From positions 124,001 to 188,000 of the forward strand of contig CAILXX010000004.1 in the NCBI GenBank assembly GCA_903838295.1: a DNA stretch of 64,000 nucleotides, written 5' to 3'. The stretch's first letter is position 1. Each line of letters opens with the position of its first letter. A program made the position numbers and the translations under genes. Below the pieces are notes generated by a model. The model did no database searches, was not told the origin of the DNA, and saw only the letters and a list, made by a program, of their open reading frames with translations. Positions 56,256 to 64,000 of the stretch are shown piece after piece. This stretch comes from an uncultured Actinomycetes bacterium (GTDB lineage Bacteria; Actinomycetota; Actinomycetes; Nanopelagicales; Nanopelagicaceae).

Positions 56256-58796
56256 TCAGACATCCTTTTCTTGTGCGCGCAAGGCCCGCGCTAGGTGATC
56301 GCGATTTTCACTGAGATACCGAACCAGCGCAGCAGGTGCATCCTTGTGAGCAGATAGCCAATTCTCCGTTTTCTTAAGCACCTCATCAGTAATGACGTAA
56401 TGAGGATACATCTCCTCAACTATCGAACCAGCGATCTCAAAGCTATGTTCTTCCCATGTTGATAGCAAGCTATCAAAATAAGGATCAACAAATTCTGCAA
56501 GTAGTTCACGCTGCGAGGCGAGCTGGAATCCCGCAATTTTTGATTGACGGACCTGGGTACCGGTTTCTACTTCGTAGATATCAGCCCACGCCTTCTTCTT
56601 CGCAGTGATTGTTGGTAACGCTGCTAAGCCGCGCTGGAAAGCGGCATTTCCCGGGATCGTATTATCTGTATCAAGCAGTTTTTTGAGATCAGATTCCCCA
56701 AAGGTACCTTTCTCGGATAATGCAATTCCTAATGCCCAAAGTAGATCGCTATCAAGAGTTAGTCCTTTGAGTGAACCATTGAAGATTTCGAGAAGATTCT
56801 TGACTTGGTCTGCAGTAGTGGCGAGTGATGCAAAAATTCTGGTTAGCTGCAACTGCTTATCACTGCCATCCTTTTCTTTGACTAGCATTGCATAAATTAT
56901 TTGAGCAGCTCTCTCTTTAAGAAGCTGACGATGAGCGGGTGATGCGTACGATTCGATTGTAAGCGAGATTTTTTGACCAGCGCCCGTGATAGAACTGATG
57001 TGCTTTTCATCAACTAAACCAGCAAGTGCGATATCAACCCAATCAGTTGTCGAAATTTCGGCGTCGCGAGTCATATCCCAGACTGCGGACCAACAGATTG
57101 CGCGCGCAAGTGAATCGTCGACCCAGCCAAGATGAGAACGTAGTGTCTGAAGTGAACGCGGATCAAGTCGCCATTTTCCGTAAGAGAGATCTAGATCATT
57201 GATTAGTACAAGATCTGCGACAGGTTGCCCAGTAAGGGCTGGAATATCGGTAGATGCACCAGCAATATCAGCAGGGATAGATGTGCGACGAACTAAATGA
57301 TCACCGCTGACATCGAAGAGACCTATTGAAAGACTATGGGGACGTACTTCGGTTGATCCAGCTGGAATAGCAGGTGCTTCTTGCAAGATCCTAAAAGATG
57401 CATATTTTTCGCCAGCGGCATCCAGAGTTATTTCTGGACGCAACGTGTTTACACCCGCAGTACGGAGCCAGGTATCAATCCATGGCTTTAGATCCCGACC
57501 ACTGGATTCAGTGAGAGCTGAAAGCAAGTCATCTAAAGTTGTATTTCCCCATGCATGTTTCTTGAAATAGTTTCTAAGCCCCGCCAAGAATGCTTCCCGG
57601 CCGCAGTAATGAAATAGCTGAGATAGAACTGATGCTCCCTTTGCATAGGAAATTCCATCAAAGTTAGCGGCCGCGGTCTCAATATCAGACATATCGGTAA
57701 TGATTGGATGAGTGGTGCTTAGTTGATCTTGTTCGTAAGCCCAATTCTTTGAGTCAATGTTGAAACCTGTCCATGACTCTTTGAATCGAGTGCACTCAGA
57801 TAGAGCCAGAGTGGATGCCCATTCCGCAAAGGATTCATTGAGCCAAAGGTCATTCCACCACTTCATGGTGACTAAATTCCCGAACCACATGTGTGCCATC
57901 TCATGCAAGATTACATGGGCACGTCGTTCGAACATGCGGTCTGTTACCTTGGAACGAAATACGAGTAATTCTTCTAAGAAAGTTACGCAGCCAGAATTTT
58001 CCATGGCGCCCCAGTTGTAGTCCACAACCGCGATCTGGTCATATTTTTCAAAAGGATATTCGATGCCAAAAACCTCTTCAAAGTAAGCAAAACCCTGTTT
58101 TGTAACCAGGAAAACATCTTCCGGGTCCATGAATTCGGCCAGCGATTTACGAGCATACATGCCTAGTGGAACGAATTTTTTACCACGGTATTCATCATGA
58201 ACATGTGCATATGGCCCGGCGACCATGGCGGTTATATATGTCGAAATTCTGGGAGTATCTGCAAATTCCACGACCTTCTTATCGCCAGCAATGGTGCTTG
58301 CGAATACTGGACTATTGGAAATGACTTCCCAATGTGCCGGCGCTGTGACACTAAGAGAGTAGATCGCTTTGAGGTCTGGCTGATCAAAACATGGATACAT
58401 CTTCCTAATGTGCGCTGTTTCGCCCATTGAATATAGGTAAACCTCGTCATCAACCGGATCGATAGATAGCTGTAGGCCTTCACCAACTTTTGAGTACGGC
58501 ATTTCTGCTTCGATGGACAATTCATTCTCAGATGCAAGCCCATCGATAAAGAGGCTTTCTCCATCAAATTTGGACGGGTCGATAGAGATACCGTTAAGTT
58601 CTGCTTTGATGATGCGATTAGCGACGACATCGATAAAAGTAGAATAACCAGGTGTTGCGCAAGAAAAAGTCACCAAGCTGCGGGCAATGAAGTGATCGCG
58701 CCCAGTCGTGACATCCAGATGCACGAGATATTTATCAATCGAAAGATGAGTGGAACGCTCGGTCGCCTCGGCGCGGGTAAGATTTACTCCAGACAT
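56256..58796 (-). CDS. pepN: aminopeptidase N
   Basis: M1 zinc metallopeptidase of 846 residues removing N-terminal residues from peptides. GAMEN at 263-267, zinc motif HEMAH at 298-302 with the third ligand Glu321 (LNESFAEW), and the C-terminal ERAP1-like helical domain. No signal peptide, so cytoplasmic peptide recycling. GAGGAAA upstream of the ATG serves as ribosome binding site. The stop is 103 bases before the NCS1 permease start on the same strand. Confidence 0.95.
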   Translation of the reverse strand: MSGVNLTRAEATERSTHLSIDKYLVHLDVTTGRDHFIARSLVTFSCATPGYSTFIDVVANRIIKAELNGISIDPSKFDGESLFIDGLASENELSIEAEMPYSKVGEGLQLSIDPVDDEVYLYSMGETAHIRKMYPCFDQPDLKAIYSLSVTAPAHWEVISNSPVFASTIAGDKKVVEFADTPRISTYITAMVAGPYAHVHDEYRGKKFVPLGMYARKSLAEFMDPEDVFLVTKQGFAYFEEVFGIEYPFEKYDQIAVVDYNWGAMENSGCVTFLEELLVFRSKVTDRMFERRAHVILHEMAHMWFGNLVTMKWWNDLWLNESFAEWASTLALSECTRFKESWTGFNIDSKNWAYEQDQLSTTHPIITDMSDIETAAANFDGISYAKGASVLSQLFHYCGREAFLAGLRNYFKKHAWGNTTLDDLLSALTESSGRDLKPWIDTWLRTAGVNTLRPEITLDAAGEKYASFRILQEAPAIPAGSTEVRPHSLSIGLFDVSGDHLVRRTSIPADIAGASTDIPALTGQPVADLVLINDLDLSYGKWRLDPRSLQTLRSHLGWVDDSLARAICWSAVWDMTRDAEISTTDWVDIALAGLVDEKHISSITGAGQKISLTIESYASPAHRQLLKERAAQIIYAMLVKEKDGSDKQLQLTRIFASLATTADQVKNLLEIFNGSLKGLTLDSDLLWALGIALSEKGTFGESDLKKLLDTDNTIPGNAAFQRGLAALPTITAKKKAWADIYEVETGTQVRQSKIAGFQLASQRELLAEFVDPYFDSLLSTWEEHSFEIAGSIVEEMYPHYVITDEVLKKTENWLSAHKDAPAALVRYLSENRDHLARALRAQEKDV

Positions 58797-58991
58797 GGAA
58801 TTTCCTCACTTGTAGGGAAATAACCTATCGCGACTTCTCATTATTAGCGCATTTGCAATTGAAGCAGATATAAGCCTTTATCAGCAACGAATATTAATTG
58901 CATATAGTGAGATTGTGGTGGCCTAAGTGCCAAAAATTACCCCTATTGCCATGAGCTTTGAGCAATTTTACTGAAAGGGACCATTGTTGGA

Positions 58992-60500
58992 GTGGACCTG
59001 ACAGGACAATTTGTCGGTCTCATGCCAGAGTTAGGTATGCAAAGAAAGCTGCTTATCACAGGCGGATCTGGTTATGTGGGTGGCCGCCTAATTGAAGAAT
59101 TGCTACACAAAGATGTCTCTATTCGAGTCATGGTTCGTGATGCACGAAAGATTACTGGGCAGCGATGGTTTAGTCAGGTCGAAGTGGTAGAAGCCAGTGC
59201 CGAAAATCCTTTGCAATTAGATAAGGCGCTTAATGGGATTGATACCGCCTTTTATCTGATTCACTCGATCAATACTGGTACTAATTTTGATGAAACTGAA
59301 GCGCGGATCGCAAAAAATTTTGCAGATGCTTCTGAACGTCAAGGCGTCAAGCAGATTGTTTATCTTGGTGGAATTGCAAACGATAAGCAAATTAGTAAGC
59401 ATTTAAAATCAAGAGCTCAGACGGGCATATCACTTGCCTCCACGACCGTGCCTGTTATGGAAATTCGTGCCGGAATCATTATTGGATCAGGTTCGGCAAG
59501 TTTTGAAATGTTGCGTCACTTAACACACCGATTACCGATAATGACAACTCCAAAATGGGTTTTGAATAGGACTCAACCAATCGCGATCCGTGATGTGCTC
59601 TGGTATCTGGTGAATTCTGCTGAGATCAAGGAACCAGTGAGTGGAATTTTTGATATCGGTGGACCAGAAATTCTGACATACGAAGAGATGATGCAGACAT
59701 TTGCAAAGATTTCTGGACTACGCAGACGATGGATCGTAAAAATCCCAGTACTGACTCCTGCACTATCTTCACTCTGGATTGGTCTGGTCACGCCGGTCCC
59801 GACTTCGATTGCAAAACCGTTGGTTAACTCCTTGATAAGTGAAGTTGTTGCAGATCCAAAACATTCCATCGATGCGATTATTCCCAAGCCCACGGAAGGT
59901 TTAATTCCACTTGCAACGGCAATTGAATTGGCACTTTCTAAGATCTCTGCAAACGATGTCATCACCCGCTGGTCTGACGCCAATGCGCTGACTGCTCCAT
60001 GGGCAAAAGCTCAAAGTGATCCGGCATGGGCTGGCGAAAAGACATATCTGGATCATCGTGAGAGAGTGACAGAACTTCCCGCTGCACAAGTATGGGCGGC
60101 GATTGAAAAGATTGGCGGAGATCAGGGCTGGTACGGCGCTGGATTTCTCTGGTATCTACGGGGCCTCTTAGATCGAGTGCTTGGCGGAGTTGGTTTACGG
60201 CGAGGACGTCGCGACCCGGTTCATCTACGGGTTGGCGATTCGCTAGACTTTTGGCGCGTTGAAGAAATTATTCCTGAGAAAAAATTACGACTTTATGCAG
60301 AGATGATTTTGCCTGGTAAAGCATGGCTGCAATTTGAGGTATCAGAAAAAGGCGGGAAAACGACGGTGGTTCAAGAAGCATCGTTTTCACCCCGTGGATT
60401 AGGTGGCCAGCTCTATTGGGGTCTTGTCGCACCATTTCACTCGTTAATTTTTCCAACTATGTTGCGGAACCTTGTTAAAGCGGCTTCGAAAGTTCAATAG
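58992..60500 (+). CDS. NAD(P)-binding oxidoreductase fused to a DUF2867 domain
   Basis: A protein of about 500 residues. The N-terminal NmrA/YbjT-like Rossmann domain begins QRKLLITGGSGYVGGRLIEELL and carries DTAFYLIHSINTGTNFDETE, then a C-terminal region (~355-500) with RDPVHLRVGDSLDFWRVEEIIPEKKLRLYAEMILPGKAWLQFEV typical of DUF2867. Substrate unknown. Start uncertain: GTG at 58992 has AAAGGGA 11 bases upstream, and in-frame ATGs lie at 59022 and 59037. The 195 bases before it show no gene. Confidence 0.75.
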   Translation: MDLTGQFVGLMPELGMQRKLLITGGSGYVGGRLIEELLHKDVSIRVMVRDARKITGQRWFSQVEVVEASAENPLQLDKALNGIDTAFYLIHSINTGTNFDETEARIAKNFADASERQGVKQIVYLGGIANDKQISKHLKSRAQTGISLASTTVPVMEIRAGIIIGSGSASFEMLRHLTHRLPIMTTPKWVLNRTQPIAIRDVLWYLVNSAEIKEPVSGIFDIGGPEILTYEEMMQTFAKISGLRRRWIVKIPVLTPALSSLWIGLVTPVPTSIAKPLVNSLISEVVADPKHSIDAIIPKPTEGLIPLATAIELALSKISANDVITRWSDANALTAPWAKAQSDPAWAGEKTYLDHRERVTELPAAQVWAAIEKIGGDQGWYGAGFLWYLRGLLDRVLGGVGLRRGRRDPVHLRVGDSLDFWRVEEIIPEKKLRLYAEMILPGKAWLQFEVSEKGGKTTVVQEASFSPRGLGGQLYWGLVAPFHSLIFPTMLRNLVKAASKVQ

Positions 60501-60529
60501 CCCCGTTAGCAGGCGCCGTAAAAAGTCGG

Positions 60530-62626
<2,097 letters not shown>

Positions 62627-62634
62627 TCAGTAGC

Positions 62635-62673
62635 TCAAAAACCCCTGACTAAGATTTAGTCAGGGGTTTTTGA
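62635..62673. terminator. bidirectional intrinsic terminator between katG and the MFS gene
   Basis: An 18-bp perfect stem with loop GAT: AAAAACCCCTGACTAA pairs with TTAGTCAGGGGTTTTT. The A-tract/T-tract on each side gives a T-run on both strands, so it can end both convergent transcripts. Confidence 0.93.
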
Positions 62674-62691
62674 TTGCAATTTTGAACCTTT

Positions 62692-64000
62692 TTAACCGAT
62701 TGCCTCGCCAGCCGCTTCCTTCATTGCTTGAGCATGTTGAGCGCCAGTCTTAAGTGGCGTCGCTTTGAGTGCCAACGCAACCAAGAACCCAATTGCAGTT
62801 ACTGGAGCAGCCGCATAGAAAATAACATGGAATGATTGCACGTAAGAATGGATCACAGTTGCCTGTAATTCTGGCGTGAACGCCTTCATCACAGCAGGAT
62901 TGTTCTTAAGTTGTGCGAATGCTTGAGGAGTTGCACCCGCTAGCGCTGCCGGATTAGTAGCAGCAAGATGTTTTACTCCACTTCCAATATAGGCGGTTAA
63001 CTTACTCGCATAGATTGATCCGAAAATCGCTACCCCAAGAGTTCCACCAATGGAGCGCCAGAAAGTATTGAGCGCTGTTCCGACACCCATATCTTTAACA
63101 TCCAGGGAGTTTTGCAAGGCGATGACCAAGTTCTGCAAGCAGAACCCAAGACCCATCCCTAGCATCGCTGCGAAGATTACGATGTGCCAATAAGGTGTGG
63201 TTTCACTCAGCGTGACCATCAAGAGTAGGGCAGCTGTCATCAAGACCATTCCAATTACTGGGAACATCTTATATTTGCCGTGCTTGGTGATCCACTTACC
63301 AGAGAAGATCGACATCGAAACGATTCCGAACATCAAGGGAAGAAGTTTTAGACCAGAAAGTGTTGCGGAATTGTGCTTAACCAATTGGAAGTACAAAGGC
63401 AACATAACTATGGCACCAAACATTGCGGCTCCCACAAGGAAACCGAGAAGAGAGGTGATGTTAAATGTGTGATTTTTGAATAGTCTTAACGGCAGAATTG
63501 GTTCTGTCGCTTTTGCCTGATTCCAAATAAAAATAGCGAACAAGAGCAGTCCTGCTCCGATCCAGATGAGCGTCTTAGTGGTTAACCAACCATTTTCAGG
63601 CGCATAAACCGAAATTCCCATGAGCAAAGCCGAGACTGCAACGATGAGCAGAAATGCGCCCAAGTAATCAATCTTGTGTTCGCGGCGTACTTTTGGAATA
63701 TGTAGGACAGCAGAGGTGATTACCAATGCAATGATTCCAAGCGGAAGGTTTAAGTAGAAGATCCAACGCCATCCAGTGATTCCCAAGACCTTGTTGTGAT
63801 CAGAGAAGAATCCGCCGAGAAGTGGCCCAGCAACAGTTGCAAGTCCCCATACAGCGCCAAAATAACCTTGGTAACGACCGCGCTCACGTGGCGAAACAAC
63901 ATCCCCGATAATTACGAATGTCAGCGACATCAAGCCGCCGGCACCTAAACCTTGAAGTGCACGGAATGCAATTAGCTGTGTCATATTGTGCGCAATACCC
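62692..64000 (-). CDS. MFS drug-efflux-type transporter, DHA2 family (N-terminus outside window)
   Basis: The frame is open to the right edge of the window, so the first ~70-80 residues are missing. The visible part has about eleven TM helices, begins inside MTQLIAFRALQGLGAGGLMSLTFVIIGDVVSPRERGRYQGYFGAVWGLATVAGPLLGG (motif A/B and motif C, GxxxGPxxGG), and is most like the 14-TM DHA2 H+-antiporters. Typical substrates are toxic organic cations; the real one is unknown. Confidence 0.85.
   Translation of the reverse strand, partial: GIAHNMTQLIAFRALQGLGAGGLMSLTFVIIGDVVSPRERGRYQGYFGAVWGLATVAGPLLGGFFSDHNKVLGITGWRWIFYLNLPLGIIALVITSAVLHIPKVRREHKIDYLGAFLLIVAVSALLMGISVYAPENGWLTTKTLIWIGAGLLLFAIFIWNQAKATEPILPLRLFKNHTFNITSLLGFLVGAAMFGAIVMLPLYFQLVKHNSATLSGLKLLPLMFGIVSMSIFSGKWITKHGKYKMFPVIGMVLMTAALLLMVTLSETTPYWHIVIFAAMLGMGLGFCLQNLVIALQNSLDVKDMGVGTALNTFWRSIGGTLGVAIFGSIYASKLTAYIGSGVKHLAATNPAALAGATPQAFAQLKNNPAVMKAFTPELQATVIHSYVQSFHVIFYAAAPVTAIGFLVALALKATPLKTGAQHAQAMKEAAGEAIG

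Noticed and set aside
56153-56263. 37-codon N-terminal extension of the NCS1 permease
   Set aside because: The ATG at 56152 has AAAAGGAG in front and the family N-terminus; the extension looks non-coding.

Overview
The window reads as a chromosomal segment of a small-genome planktonic actinobacterium. The best guess is the freshwater acI group (Nanopelagicales, Planktophila-like). Direct evidence is the actinobacterial gene order DUF3499-manB-ahcY-mtrA-mtrB-comF-secA and mfd-SurA-like-mazG-eno-ftsB-DUF501-ppx, a clear actinorhodopsin, moderate GC by eye, very short spacers, frequent 1-17 base gene overlaps and many leaderless-type promoters. The lineage is an inference. I saw no insertion sequence, prophage, integrase or CRISPR array.

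Layout: 1-9232 holds conserved housekeeping genes (sugar phosphate mutase, S-adenosylhomocysteine recycling, MtrAB two-component system, ComF, SecA). 9249-11891 is PEP carboxylase on the minus strand. 11990-20507 is the mfd-to-ppx block plus a family 5 uracil-DNA glycosylase. 20457-22495 (minus) is a YczE-like membrane protein and a class III aminotransferase. 22620-23311 is a second copy of the SurA-like gene that still carries a relic of the mfd 3' end. 23380-27965 holds a GH1 glycosidase with a possible 31-residue leader ORF, an epimerase, an acyltransferase and an orphan sugar ABC permease.

28003-38759 is a complete L-arabinose/arabino-oligosaccharide locus: a LacI-type regulator, a perfect 20-bp operator, binding protein, two permeases, GH51 arabinofuranosidase, araB, araD, araA and an aldose epimerase. 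No ATPase is encoded here, so a shared one elsewhere is inferred. Sugar dehydrogenase, SMP-30 lactonase, AKR and SDR genes follow (38796-42553), perhaps an oxidative side route. 42564-46491 holds a polar amino-acid ABC transporter divergent from kynureninase.

46573-50085 is the light-harvesting region: two unknown small membrane proteins, actinorhodopsin with a strong terminator, an unknown 78-residue membrane protein, the split lycopene cyclase CrtYc/CrtYd and the carotene-cleaving Blh. Together these could make beta-carotene from lycopene, then retinal, and the proton pump that uses it. 50853-50928 is a tRNA with a UAA anticodon but a short (class I) variable loop, unexpected for leucine. 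50970-56152 looks like nitrogen scavenging (ureohydrolase, carbamoylputrescine amidase-like hydrolase, amidohydrolase, NCS1 permease). The window closes with PepN, an oxidoreductase, KatG and the C-terminal part of an MFS exporter.
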